From the NCBI GenBank assembly GCA_033852135.1, contig JAWSVB010000008.1:124001-188000 (forward strand): a DNA stretch of 64,000 nucleotides, written 5' to 3'. Numbering within the stretch: the first letter of the stretch is position 1; every line of letters starts with the position of its first letter. This DNA comes from QZLE01 sp033852135. Lineage in GTDB: Bacteria; Pseudomonadota; Gammaproteobacteria; QZLD01. Shown here piece by piece: positions 53,539 to 63,547 of this stretch. The translations under genes were made by a program, and so were the position numbers. The notes beneath the pieces were generated by a model that saw nothing but the letters and a program-made list of their open reading frames with translations, was not told where the DNA came from and made no database searches.

Positions 53539-54255
53539 ATGACAACTGGACCAGGAAATCACATCTCACGTCAATTTGAAAATGAGCTTGAAGATATTAG
53601 AAATAAAGTTCTCTCAATGGGCGGTTTAATTGAAAAACAACTTAGTGATGCAATTTCATGTTTATTAAATAGTGATTCAGCACTTGCTCAAACAGTTGTT
53701 GAAAATGATAACGCTGTAAATCAAATGGAAGTTGAAATTGATGAAGAGTGCACACAAATAATTGCTCGAAGACAACCAACTGCCAGTGATCTACGCTTAG
53801 TAATAACTGTCATTAAGACAATTAATGATCTTGAACGGATAGGTGATGAGACTAAACGTATAGCTTTAATGGCTATAGACCTTATGGATAAGGATGTCGG
53901 TCGCTCACGCATTCAGGCCATTAAACACCTTGGTGAGCATGTAAAAACTGTTCTTCATGGGATACTAGATGCGTTTGCGCGTATGGATACTGCAGAAGCA
54001 TATAAGATTTACCGCCAAGATAAGCAGGTTGATTTAGAATACGAAAGCACCCTGCGCCAGACTATTACTTTTATGATGGAAGATCCTCGTACTATCCCAT
54101 GGGCGTTAAATATTATTTGGATAGCTAGAGCTCTTGAGCGTATTGGTGACAGGGCTACTAACATAAGTGAATACATTATTTATTTTGTAAAAGGTAAAGA
54201 CGTTAGGCATATCGGCGCTGAAGGGATTGAAAATATGATTAAGGATGATTTATAA
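53539..54255 (+). CDS. phoU: Phosphate signalling regulator PhoU
   Basis: A 238-residue, all-helical protein with the two PhoU repeats and their metal-binding motifs: NAVNQMEVEIDEECTQIIAR (first) and VDLEYESTLRQ (second), each followed by an ER-rich segment (NDLERIGDETKRIA and ARALERIGDRATNISE). PhoU restrains PhoR when phosphate is plentiful and acts on the Pst pump. It is the last gene of the pst operon, eight bases after pstB. Confidence 0.97.
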   Translation: MTTGPGNHISRQFENELEDIRNKVLSMGGLIEKQLSDAISCLLNSDSALAQTVVENDNAVNQMEVEIDEECTQIIARRQPTASDLRLVITVIKTINDLERIGDETKRIALMAIDLMDKDVGRSRIQAIKHLGEHVKTVLHGILDAFARMDTAEAYKIYRQDKQVDLEYESTLRQTITFMMEDPRTIPWALNIIWIARALERIGDRATNISEYIIYFVKGKDVRHIGAEGIENMIKDDL

Positions 54256-54286
54256 AACAAGTTTAAACCATCAGTTAGAACTTTTA

Positions 54287-54336
54287 CCTCCCTTTATCTA
54301 TGAATCTATAGCAAATAGAATATAGTCAAAGGGAGG
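54287..54336. terminator. Long hairpin between phoU and sulA
   Basis: CCTCCCTTT at 54287-54295 pairs with AAAGGGAGG at 54328-54336 around a 32-base arm. It lies between two convergent genes and could stop both transcripts, although no clean U-run follows. The confidence is therefore moderate. Confidence 0.5.
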
Positions 54337-54362
54337 GTTCTAAACTTAATAGCCATAACAAA

Positions 54363-54944
54363 TTAAAATTCAAAACTACTCTGTAAATCTCCCCTCTTCT
54401 TACTAAATTTAACAACATTATCAGGCTTAACAGCAGACTGCATATGAGTAGAATTTTGTTCAAACCCTACTTCAAATGAAAGCTCACTATGCTCTAATGT
54501 ATGAGAGTTGTTTATATTAGATGAAGCTGGTTGAAGGCCATTTTCAGAAATCATGTAAGCTATAGAATTACCATTAATTGCAGAATTTTTTAGCCTTGTA
54601 TAATCGTTTGAATCAATATTATCTAATTTAGATATAACAGCAGCGCAGTTCCCACAAGCTAAAGCGCGGCACACAATATCGATATTTCTGCTCTTATCAT
54701 TCGGATAAACCATTATTATCTGCTTAGTATTGAGATCAACATTATTCAGCATCTTTTTTAACATCTCAGAAGGATTTATTACCGCAATCCAGCGCTTATC
54801 TTGCCTAATAAAATTAATTATTCGGCAAAAATCATTGAGGTCATTCTTAAAATTAATCAATTGAGAGTGTGTAGAGTTGAAACACGGTTCTAAGGACCCT
54901 GTTATAAAGATCTCTGGGTTACTAAACGCCTTAAATGTTCTCAT
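54363..54944 (-). CDS. sulA: SulA-like cell division inhibitor
   Basis: A 193-residue protein whose centre (about 40-135) follows the SulA pattern: a DKRWIAVINPSEMLKKML segment, the variable stretch, VCRALACGNCAAVISKLDN and AINGNSIAYMIS, colinear with E. coli SulA (RW, AL-x-GN, WL and EG-A-GF positions). SulA binds FtsZ during DNA damage and halts septation. The serine-rich C-terminal 60 residues have no clear match. It follows lexA on the same strand with a 55-base gap and no SOS box of its own, so LexA would control both together, as in the lexA-sulA operons of pseudomonads. Confidence 0.75.
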   Translation of the reverse strand: MRTFKAFSNPEIFITGSLEPCFNSTHSQLINFKNDLNDFCRIINFIRQDKRWIAVINPSEMLKKMLNNVDLNTKQIIMVYPNDKSRNIDIVCRALACGNCAAVISKLDNIDSNDYTRLKNSAINGNSIAYMISENGLQPASSNINNSHTLEHSELSFEVGFEQNSTHMQSAVKPDNVVKFSKKRGDLQSSFEF

Positions 54945-54999
54945 ATCTCACCTCACTACACTTATTTATTATTTCTAATATGTTTAAATTTATCTACGG

Positions 55000-55638
55000 T
55001 TATAAATTTCTAATAACACCAATACCAAGACCTTCAATTGCGAAATATTCATTATCAATAGATACTTCGATAGGAGAGAGATCATCATTCTCTGGTATTA
55101 GCTGAATCACATTTCCATTTTTTTCAAATCGCTTAACTGTAACTTCATCTTCTAATCTTGCGACCACAATCTGACCATTTCTTACATTAGTTGTTTTATG
55201 TACAACTAAATAGTCACCATCATAGATACCAATATTAATCATACTGTTACCAGAAACTTGCAACAAGTAATCTGGTTTCTTAGGAAAAATAGATTCATCT
55301 ACAGTGAATCTTTGCGAGATATGTTCTTGAGCTAATATAGGGCTACCGGCAGCAACCATCCCTATAAGAGGTATGCCTTGCTCTTCATCATTTATTTCAG
55401 ATTGTATTGAATCATTAAGATATTCTTCATGGGTAATTCTCAGCCCTCTTGAAGATCCAGCTTGGATCTCTATTGCACCTTTTTTCTGAAGTGCGCGTAG
55501 ATGATCTTCAGCTGCATTAGGAGATTTAAATCCTAATGCCTTACATATATCTGAACGAGTTGGTGGATAACCTTCATCGCTAATAAATGATGCGATAAAG
55601 TCCAATACTTCTTTTTGTCTGTTGGTTAGTTTTTTCAT
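55000..55638 (-). CDS. lexA: SOS repressor LexA
   Basis: A 212-residue repressor from the ATG at 55638 (MKKLTNRQKEVLDFI). Winged-helix domain with PPTRSDICKALGFKSP, self-cleavage site A97-G98 in GMVAAGSP, catalytic S132 in VSGNSM and K169 in TVKRFE. It represses SOS genes until RecA filaments trigger self-cleavage. The open frame runs up to 55704, but those 22 residues are not LexA-like and would be translated through the operator. The CTG-N10-CAG operator lies immediately upstream of the ATG, so binding blocks its own expression. Confidence 0.95.
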   Translation of the reverse strand: MKKLTNRQKEVLDFIASFISDEGYPPTRSDICKALGFKSPNAAEDHLRALQKKGAIEIQAGSSRGLRITHEEYLNDSIQSEINDEEQGIPLIGMVAAGSPILAQEHISQRFTVDESIFPKKPDYLLQVSGNSMINIGIYDGDYLVVHKTTNVRNGQIVVARLEDEVTVKRFEKNGNVIQLIPENDDLSPIEVSIDNEYFAIEGLGIGVIRNL

Positions 55639-55641
55639 ATA

Positions 55642-55657
55642 CTGTAATTCTATACAG
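55642..55657 (-). promoter_or_regulatory. SOS box (LexA operator)
   Basis: CTGTAATTCTATACAG reads CTG-N10-CAG, the gammaproteobacterial LexA consensus. It ends three bases before the lexA ATG, so it covers the place where a ribosome-binding site would be, and it implies that the -10 and +1 lie upstream and that mRNA includes the box. Expected to control lexA and sulA. Confidence 0.9.
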
Positions 55658-55781
55658 TATTTTTTCCTTGTCAATAAAATTGATTTGAAATATTCTAAAG
55701 ACAAGATAGGAGCTATAATTTAAATATACTCAGAAAATTTTCTCTTCTAAAAGAAGATGAATTTAAATAAAGGAACCAACT

Positions 55782-56699
55782 ATGCCTGTAAATTTTGAAG
55801 ATAAATTAGTCGTAGCCATATCATCCAGAGCCCTTTTCGATATGAGTGAAAGCCATGACTTATTTATTAATGAAGGTATAGATGCATATTACAAATACCA
55901 AATTGACCATGAGAACGATATATTAAACCCTGGCGTTGCATTTGATTTGGTTAAAAAATTTCTATCTTTAAATAGCATCACAGAAGATGGTGGTACTAAA
56001 GTTGAAGTAATTCTATTATCAAGAAATAGTGCAGACACCGGGCTACGCATATTTAAATCAATCGAAGAGCATAAGCTTGATATTGTAAGAGCTGCTTTTA
56101 CCAATGGCACCAGCCCGTATAAATATGTTTCATCTTTTGGTGCCCACCTATTTTTATCAGCAGACCCTGATGATGTTAAAAGTGCATTAAATGCAGGTAT
56201 AGCAGCTGCTACTATACTGCCCAATCAAAAAAATAAACTCACAGAATCTCATTCGAAACATGCTGAGCTTAAAATTGCATTCGATGGTGATGCGGTAATT
56301 TTTTCTGATGAAGCGGAAAGAATCTATCAACAAAACGGATTAGATAAATTTAACGAAGTTGAGAAAAATCGTGCCGACAGCCCTCTTCCTGGTGGTCCAT
56401 TCAAAAATTTCCTAGCAGCTTTGCAAAAAATTCAATCAGAACACCCTACAGATGCGGCACCTATTAGAACAGCTCTTGTTACCGCACGTGGAGCACCTGC
56501 TCATGAAAGAGTAATTAAAACTTTAAGGGCTTGGGATATACGTATAGATGAAGCACTTTTTCTTGGCGGCTTAGATAAAGCAACTTTTTTAGATTCGTTT
56601 GAAGCTGATATATTCTTTGATGATAATTGCGGAAATTGTGCATCAGCCTCAGGACATGTAACCACAGGGCATGTGCCAAATGGAATTTCAAATGAATAG
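55782..56699 (+). CDS. Cytosolic 5'-nucleotidase (NT5C1-like family)
   Basis: A 305-residue protein with the family motifs AISSRALFDMSESHDLF near residue 13 and FDDNCGNCASASGHVTTGHV near the end, plus GAHLFLSADPDDV and AFDGDAVIFSDEAE. This group (vertebrate cytosolic 5'-nucleotidase IA/IB and bacterial relatives) hydrolyses nucleoside monophosphates. AGGAA seven bases upstream supports the start. It is divergent from lexA and 143 bp away; I see no SOS box for it. The family is clear; the preferred nucleotide is not. Confidence 0.85.
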   Translation: MPVNFEDKLVVAISSRALFDMSESHDLFINEGIDAYYKYQIDHENDILNPGVAFDLVKKFLSLNSITEDGGTKVEVILLSRNSADTGLRIFKSIEEHKLDIVRAAFTNGTSPYKYVSSFGAHLFLSADPDDVKSALNAGIAAATILPNQKNKLTESHSKHAELKIAFDGDAVIFSDEAERIYQQNGLDKFNEVEKNRADSPLPGGPFKNFLAALQKIQSEHPTDAAPIRTALVTARGAPAHERVIKTLRAWDIRIDEALFLGGLDKATFLDSFEADIFFDDNCGNCASASGHVTTGHVPNGISNE

Positions 56700-56709
56700 T
56701 TAAATATAT

Positions 56710-57696
56710 TTATTGTTTAACAATGGCTACTTTATTACGCCCACTCTCTTTTGCCTGATATAGCCCTTGATCTGCAATCTCTACAACTTGCTTCCATGTT
56801 TCATACTTAGACTTATCATCAAAAAATGCCACGCCACCACTTATAGTTAAAATTCCTTTTTCAACTGCACAGTGTGGAATTTGAAGTTTTTCTAGATCCT
56901 GAACAATTCTTGTTGCAAGCGTTTTAGCACTATCATGATCAGTACGAGGCATCAGCAGCAATATCTCCTCACCACCGTAGCGGTACAAACGATCTGATTC
57001 TCTAACCGATTCTTTAAGAAATTTTGCCACTAACTTTAATAGCTTATCACCTGCTGGATGACCATAATGGTCGTTATAATCTTTGAAGTGATCTAAATCA
57101 AATAAGGCTATAGCGTATTCAATTGAGTATCTAATAGATGCTGAATGAGTGTGCTGTAGATCAACCTCCATCGCCCGCCGATTGCCAATCTGCATCAAGC
57201 CGTCTTCTAGAGATAAGGCGCGAAGTCGCTCGTTGGCTTCTGCTAGTTCTTTTGTTTTTTGCTCTACATTTTTCTCAATTATATCTGATGCGCTTTCGAT
57301 AATTCTGAAATAAGCATCAACAAGATTGGATTGAGTAACGACTCCTACAACAGCCCCGCTTTCACCAATAACAGGTAAGTGTCTTATTCTTTCAGTTTTT
57401 GATAGCGTTAACGCTTCAAATAATGATTCTGTATGTTTTATAGTTACAATAGAAGTACACATAAAATCAGAAGCTCGATGTTTATAAAAGAACTCCTCTT
57501 CATATGATTGAGCAACGAAGTGAACAACATCCCTTTCAGTAACGATTCCAACAGGGATATTATGCTCAGTAATTATTATGCAAGAATAGTTATTCTGGTG
57601 CATAGTCGTTATTATCTCAGATAACAACGTTGTTGGATCCATGCACAAAACATTTTTAGACATAAGAGAATCGACATTATAATCAAACAATTTCAC
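56710..57696 (-). CDS. CBS-CBS-GGDEF diguanylate cyclase
   Basis: A 328-residue cytoplasmic protein: two CBS domains (about 8-125), a coiled coil (about 130-162), and a GGDEF domain with IALFDLDHFKDYND, HPAGDKLL and the active site GGEEI at 241-245 (a GGEEF-type variant with isoleucine at the last position). An I-site RESD lies at 232-235, the right five residues before. CBS pairs usually bind adenine nucleotides or similar, so cyclic-di-GMP synthesis may be linked to energy or nucleotide state. Divergent from the large GAF kinase, 87 bp away. Confidence 0.92.
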   Translation of the reverse strand: MKLFDYNVDSLMSKNVLCMDPTTLLSEIITTMHQNNYSCIIITEHNIPVGIVTERDVVHFVAQSYEEEFFYKHRASDFMCTSIVTIKHTESLFEALTLSKTERIRHLPVIGESGAVVGVVTQSNLVDAYFRIIESASDIIEKNVEQKTKELAEANERLRALSLEDGLMQIGNRRAMEVDLQHTHSASIRYSIEYAIALFDLDHFKDYNDHYGHPAGDKLLKLVAKFLKESVRESDRLYRYGGEEILLLMPRTDHDSAKTLATRIVQDLEKLQIPHCAVEKGILTISGGVAFFDDKSKYETWKQVVEIADQGLYQAKESGRNKVAIVKQ

Positions 57697-57783
57697 ACTC
57701 CTGCCACAAATATCGCGACAATATCACACATCAAAAAATAGTTGCTACAATTATAGTTTATATATATTTAAGTTTTAACGACT

Positions 57784-60700
57784 ATGAATAACAATTATGA
57801 AATTAATGAGCTTCGCACCAAACTAATTGATGCTGAAGAAAAAATAAAAGAGCAAGAATTAATAATAAAGAGCTTTCAAGATGAAAGCTCTATGGTCGCT
57901 AAAATAGCTGCAGCAGAAGATCTTGAGTCCGTATTAAACGAGATCCTAGAGTTTATTTGTGACAAATGGGGGTTCAACTGCTTTGGAATCCAATTAGTTG
58001 ATGAAGAGAGAAACTCATTAAAATTTTATGCTAACTATGGCTATGGTGAAAAAGCAAATAACCCGGAAATTAGAAAATATCAAACTACTGAAATCCCACT
58101 AGAAGATGAAAAAATATCAGTATCTGCTTGGGTAGCGAATAGGCAAAAGTGGGTTTATGCAGATTTTAGTATTTCTGGTGTTCTTGATAACTTGCCTCCA
58201 CTTGATAGAAGAGTTGTAGAACAATTAGATATAACAGAGAATTTAATAATACCTATAGTTGAGAAAAATGAAACTATAGGTATTTTACACTTAACCTCAC
58301 TATCAAAACGTTTAGACCTTTCCAAGAGTGAAATAAATGACATCCTTAGGCTAGTAGAAAGTACCTCTGGGCATGTCAAAACGATTAGAAGAAAAGATAA
58401 GCTTGAGCGTATAAAGAAAAAACAAGAGCAGTTACTAAACTTAGTACAAGCTATAAGTGTTAATATCAACTTAGATTCCCTTTTAGACCTTTTAGGAGAG
58501 AATATTATTAAGCTTATGGGAGTTGATGGGTATGTAATTAATATAGTCGACTTCAATACAAATGATCTTGTTTGCGAGAAGATACACCTACCTGAAAAAT
58601 TTAAAGGAATCGAAAAAACTTATCACAAATATATTTATCATGTAGATAATACAGACCCAAACTCTGAATGTTTTCTAAATCAAATACCAATAATTGTTAA
58701 TAAAAATATCCTTAAAAAATATAAAGGAAATACAAAAGTTCAATTCATTGGTTGGCAAATGGAAGAGCTGCTCATATACCCTATCATCTACTCAGGATCA
58801 GCCATTGGCACGGTAATGATCTTTACCCAAGATGGTAAAATTAATAAGAAACCTTTGCCAGAACTTGAGCATCTATTAAATATATTTAGCCCTCAAATAA
58901 GTAACAGTAAATATTACACGTCATTGCGAGAGCGTGAACAACACATCTCATCTGCAGAAACTGAAAAAATTGAATTTTTAGAGTTTATTACAAGAATTAA
59001 TAATCTAACTTCAAATGACTTAATTTTTCAACTTGTTACTGAAGAGCTATTCAAGTTATACCCATTTGATTTAGTGGGATGTTTCATCAAAGATGGCTCA
59101 AAGCTAATTATAAAAGAAGCTTGCAATAGAGATGAACAATATGATGAAAAAACAAATATTTGGAGAAAATACTATAGAGATAATCCTGTAGATCTTACAA
59201 AAAAAGGGGAAGCTCTATCAGTAGTTATCAATACTAATGTAAGGTTTTATATTGATGATGTTCAAGAGGTTATGCATCTTCCAATGGCTCGTAATGATCG
59301 CAGAGCTATTGAAATATTCGATGCTCCAAGAACCTGCTTACATATCCCAATTAGAAAAGGTGATTTTGCAATTGGCGTTATAACGCTTATTACTCTACAT
59401 GATGTATTTACAATGAAACATGATGAGGTTGAGTTTCTTGAATTAATTTGTTCATTCATCGGCACAGCTGTTGTAAATGCAGAAATATACACACAATTAA
59501 TTAATACTCAAAAGCAATTAGTGTTAACTGAAAAGAAAAAGACTGAGGCGCTAGAATCAGCTAAAGAGGCAGCTGAAGCAACTGCCAAAGCAAAAAGTGA
59601 CTTTCTTGCTAATATGAGTCATGAAATAAGAACCCCAATGAATGCTATTATTGGTCTATCTAAACTCGCTCTTGGTACTCAATTAGATGAGAAGCAAAAA
59701 GATTACCTAAAGAAGATCTCTACGTCGTCAAACTCCCTTTTAGGAATTATTAACGACATTCTTGATTTTTCTAAAATTGAAGCCGGAAAACTAGAATTCG
59801 AAAAAGTTGATTTCAATATAAATGAAGTCTTAGACCACATATCAGATTTATTCTCGAGCAAACTTACTGAAAAAAATATCGATATTATTATAGATAGAGC
59901 CACTGATGTTCCAACCCAGTTAATTGGTGACCCATTAAGGCTTGGACAGGTATTAACAAATCTATTATCTAATGCATTTAAGTTTACCGAAGTAGGCAAC
60001 ATACTTGTTAATATTAAGGTTCACGAGCAGTATGAAAAAAATATCTCTTTGTTATTTGAAGTAGAAGATAATGGTATTGGAATTGAAGAGGATAAGATAA
60101 GCCAACTCTTTGCATCATTTACGCAAGCTGATGGTTCAACTACCAGAAAATATGGCGGTACAGGCTTAGGGCTTAGTATATCTAAATCATTAACGGAAAT
60201 GATGGGCGGTAGCATTTGGGCTACAAGTGAATATGGCAAAGGTAGCTGTTTTAGTTTTATAGCAACCTTTGAAATGCAAGATGAGCAAGAGGTACACCAC
60301 CTAGAAGATGCGATAAAAGAAGTTGCTCAAGATAAAAACATACTAATAATCGATGACAACAAAGAAACAAGAAACTATATACAGCGCAAAATTGGACCAT
60401 ATTGTGCAGACTTAAGATCAGCTCAATCTATAAAAAATGCCCAAAGAATAATCAATAACTCTAACCAAGTTGACATAGTGATACTTGATTGGGATATTCC
60501 AGAAATTAACACCATAGACTCAGCAAAAAAAATAAAAAGTATACTGCAAGACAATACTGAAATTATCCTCATGATTGCTTTTGACCAAGAAAGAGTCAGG
60601 CAGCAAGCAGAAGCAATTGGTATTAATAAATTTATAATCAAACCAATAAAAGAGATGGCTCTTTATAATGCTATTTATAACTCCATTACCGGAAATGATT

Positions 60701-61800
60701 ATATAGATAGTACTATTGAAGAGGTGCTAGACGGTAATATTGAAAATCATAAACAACAGATCTCTGGCGCCTATGTTCTTCTAGCAGAAGATAACTATAT
60801 CAACCAACAAGTTGCACAAGAGTTTCTATCAAATGCAGGTGTAATTGTAGATATTGTTAATAACGGTAAAGAAGCAACCGTAGCTGCACAAAATTATAAA
60901 TATGACGCTATATTAATGGATTGCCAAATGCCAGAAATGGATGGTTATGCAGCAACCCGGCATATAAGAGCCAACATATCAAAAGAAACACCAATTATTG
61001 CAATGACAGCAAATGCGATGACAGGTGATAAAGAAAAATGTCTTGAAGCAGGCATGAATGATTATATTCCAAAACCTATAAGTGATAGTAATTTATACAC
61101 AGTTTTAAGCAAATGGGTACAGTGCGACAACACTGATAGTATTGATAAACCTGTTAAACCATCTATAGAAACTGAACACTGCACGCTTGATAGTGAACCA
61201 GATCTCAGCAAGCTTATTGGAATCGATATAGACAAGGCTCTTGAGAACGTTGCTTCAAACCAATCACTTTTGATAAAGCTTTTAAAAGATTTTTATGAAA
61301 AATATGCACAAAGTGCAGATGAAATTAGAAGGCTTGTTGATGCAGGGGATTATGAACCAGCACAGATAATTTCGCATACCATAAAGGGATTAGGGGGTAC
61401 CTTTGGCGCTGATAGTTTATCCAAAGCTGCAAAAAAACTAGAGTTAAGCATTATTTCACAAGAAGATAGCCTTATTCTTCATAAGGATATCAACGAATAT
61501 GAAAAGCTAATAACTATAGTAATGGACTCCATAGTACTGTCAGGAATAGTAGAAAAAGATAACGAACAAAACAAAGTAGATAGTGAGAAGATTAAGATTA
61601 TAATATCCGAATTAGAAAATCTTCTAGAAATCAATGATTTTGGTGCAGTTGAGTGCCTAGAAAAACTTCAAGAGAATATTAATAACTCAGGAACAGATAT
61701 GGATAGAGATCTTTCAAAATTAGAAAAAGAGATCGAAAGCTTTGACTTCTCCAGAGCCCGTGAAACATTAGATAATGTATCACGGACACTTGGAAACTAA
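57784..61800 (+). CDS. Three-GAF hybrid histidine kinase with two receivers and HPt
   Basis: A 1338-residue cytoplasmic kinase. Order: GAF (about 45-200), GAF (about 215-380), GAF (about 400-580), coiled coil, HisKA with H613 in MSHEIRTPMNAII, HATPase_c (DNGIGIEED, GGTGLGLSI), receiver with D902 in ILDWDIPEIN, canonical receiver with D1046 in LMDCQMPEMDG, and HPt with H1198 in ISHTIKGLGG, then a further helical tail of about 100 residues that may be a second, degenerate HPt. The GAF regions are paralogous to those in the 10598 kinase (EKIHLP and QEVMHLPM). It lies divergent from the CBS-GGDEF cyclase, a plausible partner, but no output regulator is fused. Confidence 0.93.
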   Translation: MNNNYEINELRTKLIDAEEKIKEQELIIKSFQDESSMVAKIAAAEDLESVLNEILEFICDKWGFNCFGIQLVDEERNSLKFYANYGYGEKANNPEIRKYQTTEIPLEDEKISVSAWVANRQKWVYADFSISGVLDNLPPLDRRVVEQLDITENLIIPIVEKNETIGILHLTSLSKRLDLSKSEINDILRLVESTSGHVKTIRRKDKLERIKKKQEQLLNLVQAISVNINLDSLLDLLGENIIKLMGVDGYVINIVDFNTNDLVCEKIHLPEKFKGIEKTYHKYIYHVDNTDPNSECFLNQIPIIVNKNILKKYKGNTKVQFIGWQMEELLIYPIIYSGSAIGTVMIFTQDGKINKKPLPELEHLLNIFSPQISNSKYYTSLREREQHISSAETEKIEFLEFITRINNLTSNDLIFQLVTEELFKLYPFDLVGCFIKDGSKLIIKEACNRDEQYDEKTNIWRKYYRDNPVDLTKKGEALSVVINTNVRFYIDDVQEVMHLPMARNDRRAIEIFDAPRTCLHIPIRKGDFAIGVITLITLHDVFTMKHDEVEFLELICSFIGTAVVNAEIYTQLINTQKQLVLTEKKKTEALESAKEAAEATAKAKSDFLANMSHEIRTPMNAIIGLSKLALGTQLDEKQKDYLKKISTSSNSLLGIINDILDFSKIEAGKLEFEKVDFNINEVLDHISDLFSSKLTEKNIDIIIDRATDVPTQLIGDPLRLGQVLTNLLSNAFKFTEVGNILVNIKVHEQYEKNISLLFEVEDNGIGIEEDKISQLFASFTQADGSTTRKYGGTGLGLSISKSLTEMMGGSIWATSEYGKGSCFSFIATFEMQDEQEVHHLEDAIKEVAQDKNILIIDDNKETRNYIQRKIGPYCADLRSAQSIKNAQRIINNSNQVDIVILDWDIPEINTIDSAKKIKSILQDNTEIILMIAFDQERVRQQAEAIGINKFIIKPIKEMALYNAIYNSITGNDYIDSTIEEVLDGNIENHKQQISGAYVLLAEDNYINQQVAQEFLSNAGVIVDIVNNGKEATVAAQNYKYDAILMDCQMPEMDGYAATRHIRANISKETPIIAMTANAMTGDKEKCLEAGMNDYIPKPISDSNLYTVLSKWVQCDNTDSIDKPVKPSIETEHCTLDSEPDLSKLIGIDIDKALENVASNQSLLIKLLKDFYEKYAQSADEIRRLVDAGDYEPAQIISHTIKGLGGTFGADSLSKAAKKLELSIISQEDSLILHKDINEYEKLITIVMDSIVLSGIVEKDNEQNKVDSEKIKIIISELENLLEINDFGAVECLEKLQENINNSGTDMDRDLSKLEKEIESFDFSRARETLDNVSRTLGN

Positions 61801-61831
61801 GGCATTACAAATTGCTGTCTTATCTTTACTT

Positions 61832-63400
61832 TTAAAGCTCTTTCATCAGTTTGTAATTGATGCTATCAATTAAGGCAATCCAAGAAGCTTCTATTATATT
61901 TTCAGAAACCCCAACAGTTCCCCAAACTTCATTTCCATCACTGGATTCAATGATTACTCTAACCTTAGATGACGTACCGCTATCACCCTCAATAACTATC
62001 ACCTTATAATTTTTCAGGTGGATAGATGCTAACTGAGGATAAAACTTAGTTAAAGCTTTACGAATTGCATTATCCAAAGCATTTACAGGGCCATCACCCT
62101 CTGCTGCGGTATGTACAACTTTATCATTAGCATAAACTTTAATAGTTGCTTCAGAATACGGCTCAACACCATTACGCTTCTCTTCAATTACTCGATAACT
62201 TTGAATAACGAACGGTTCTTGATAATCACCTTTGATTTTTTTAGCTAAAAGTTTAAATGAACCATCAGCAACTTCAAATTGATACCCTTGCGACTCCATC
62301 TCTTTAACTTTGAATAGAATCTCTTTTACAAGGGGATCTTTTTTATCAATCTCTGGATAAATTTTCTTTAGCTTTTCAACTACAGTAGCTCCACCTGATT
62401 GATCAGATAAAATTAGAGTGCGTTCGTTGCCAACGACTTCAGGCTTTACATGCTCAAAAGAGATGCTTTTTTTCAGTACACCATCAATGTGTGCCCCACC
62501 CTTATGAGCAAATGCTGCTTGCCCCACATAAGGTAAGTGGGAGTTATGTTGAATATTAGCAACCTCATTAACAAATAAAGAGGTCTCTGTAAGCTTCAAC
62601 AGATTTTCTTTACCTATTGATTCATACCCAAGTTTAAGTTCAATATTGGCAATAATGGTACAAAGGTCTGCATTGCCACAGCGCTCCCCTATTCCATTAA
62701 TAGTTCCTTGTACATGTGTGGAACCAGCTTCAAAACCGGCAATAGCATTTGCTACAGCACAACCAGAATCATTATGATTATGAATTCCAATTTCTACATC
62801 AGGAAATCTTTTACAAACAACAGAAACAATTTCACCATACTCAGATGGCATCATGCCGCCATTGGTATCACAAAGAACCAAACAATCAGCACCGCCTCTT
62901 ACAGCTGCATCTAAAGCAGACAAAGCAAATTCAGAGTTACTTTTATAACCATCAAAGAAATGCTCAGCATCAAAGATTACTTCTTCACAGTGCTTTTTAA
63001 GATAAGAGATAGACTCTTCAATCATTAAAAGATTCTCTGCAAGAGTTGTCTTGATAATATCTGTTACATGTAAATCCCATGTCTTACCAAAAATAGTAAT
63101 AACACTAGCTTTACTATCGATTAAAGACTTTAGAATTGGGTCTTCATCGGCTGTTATATTAAGACCCCTAGTTGAACCAAAGGCAGCAATTTTTGCATGT
63201 TTAAGATCAACTTTTCGAATCTCTTCAAAAAACTGTAGATCAGTAGGATTAGATGCATTTGGCCAGCCACCTTCAATATAGTGAACACCAAGCTCATCAA
63301 GTTTTTTTGCAATAATTAACTTATCTTCAAGTGAAAATGAAATATTTCTATCTTGGTTTCCATCACGCAAAGTTGTGTCATATATCTTGATCTGACTCAT
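61832..63400 (-). CDS. cimA: Citramalate synthase
   Basis: A 522-residue member of the isopropylmalate/citramalate/homocitrate synthase group. TIM barrel with IYDTTLRDGNQ (R and metal D), GWPNASNPTD, LCDTNGGMMPSE, and IGIHNHNDSGCAVANA (metal histidines), GTINGIGERCGNAD, and a C-terminal regulatory domain (about 410-520). The tail and the GGWPNA motif place it with CimA-type rather than LeuA-type enzymes. It makes citramalate from pyruvate and acetyl-CoA, the threonine-independent path to isoleucine. It lies downstream of leuB on the same strand, which acts on isopropylmalate and, in this path, methylmalate. Confidence 0.92.
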   Translation of the reverse strand: MSQIKIYDTTLRDGNQDRNISFSLEDKLIIAKKLDELGVHYIEGGWPNASNPTDLQFFEEIRKVDLKHAKIAAFGSTRGLNITADEDPILKSLIDSKASVITIFGKTWDLHVTDIIKTTLAENLLMIEESISYLKKHCEEVIFDAEHFFDGYKSNSEFALSALDAAVRGGADCLVLCDTNGGMMPSEYGEIVSVVCKRFPDVEIGIHNHNDSGCAVANAIAGFEAGSTHVQGTINGIGERCGNADLCTIIANIELKLGYESIGKENLLKLTETSLFVNEVANIQHNSHLPYVGQAAFAHKGGAHIDGVLKKSISFEHVKPEVVGNERTLILSDQSGGATVVEKLKKIYPEIDKKDPLVKEILFKVKEMESQGYQFEVADGSFKLLAKKIKGDYQEPFVIQSYRVIEEKRNGVEPYSEATIKVYANDKVVHTAAEGDGPVNALDNAIRKALTKFYPQLASIHLKNYKVIVIEGDSGTSSKVRVIIESSDGNEVWGTVGVSENIIEASWIALIDSINYKLMKEL

Positions 63401-63547
63401 GGTTCTCTCTTGAAAATCATCTAATTAAAGAATTGTTATAAAGCATTAGATTAATAATACTGTAATTGCACAAAACATGAAATATCAATATTTAGCTAAT
63501 ATAGTTTTATTACCACAAGTACTCATTAGTTTATATATTAATAAAAT

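Noticed and set aside
55639..55704. N-terminal extension of LexA
   Set aside because: Its 22 residues are not LexA-like and the reading would pass through the SOS operator; MKKLTNRQKE is the family start.
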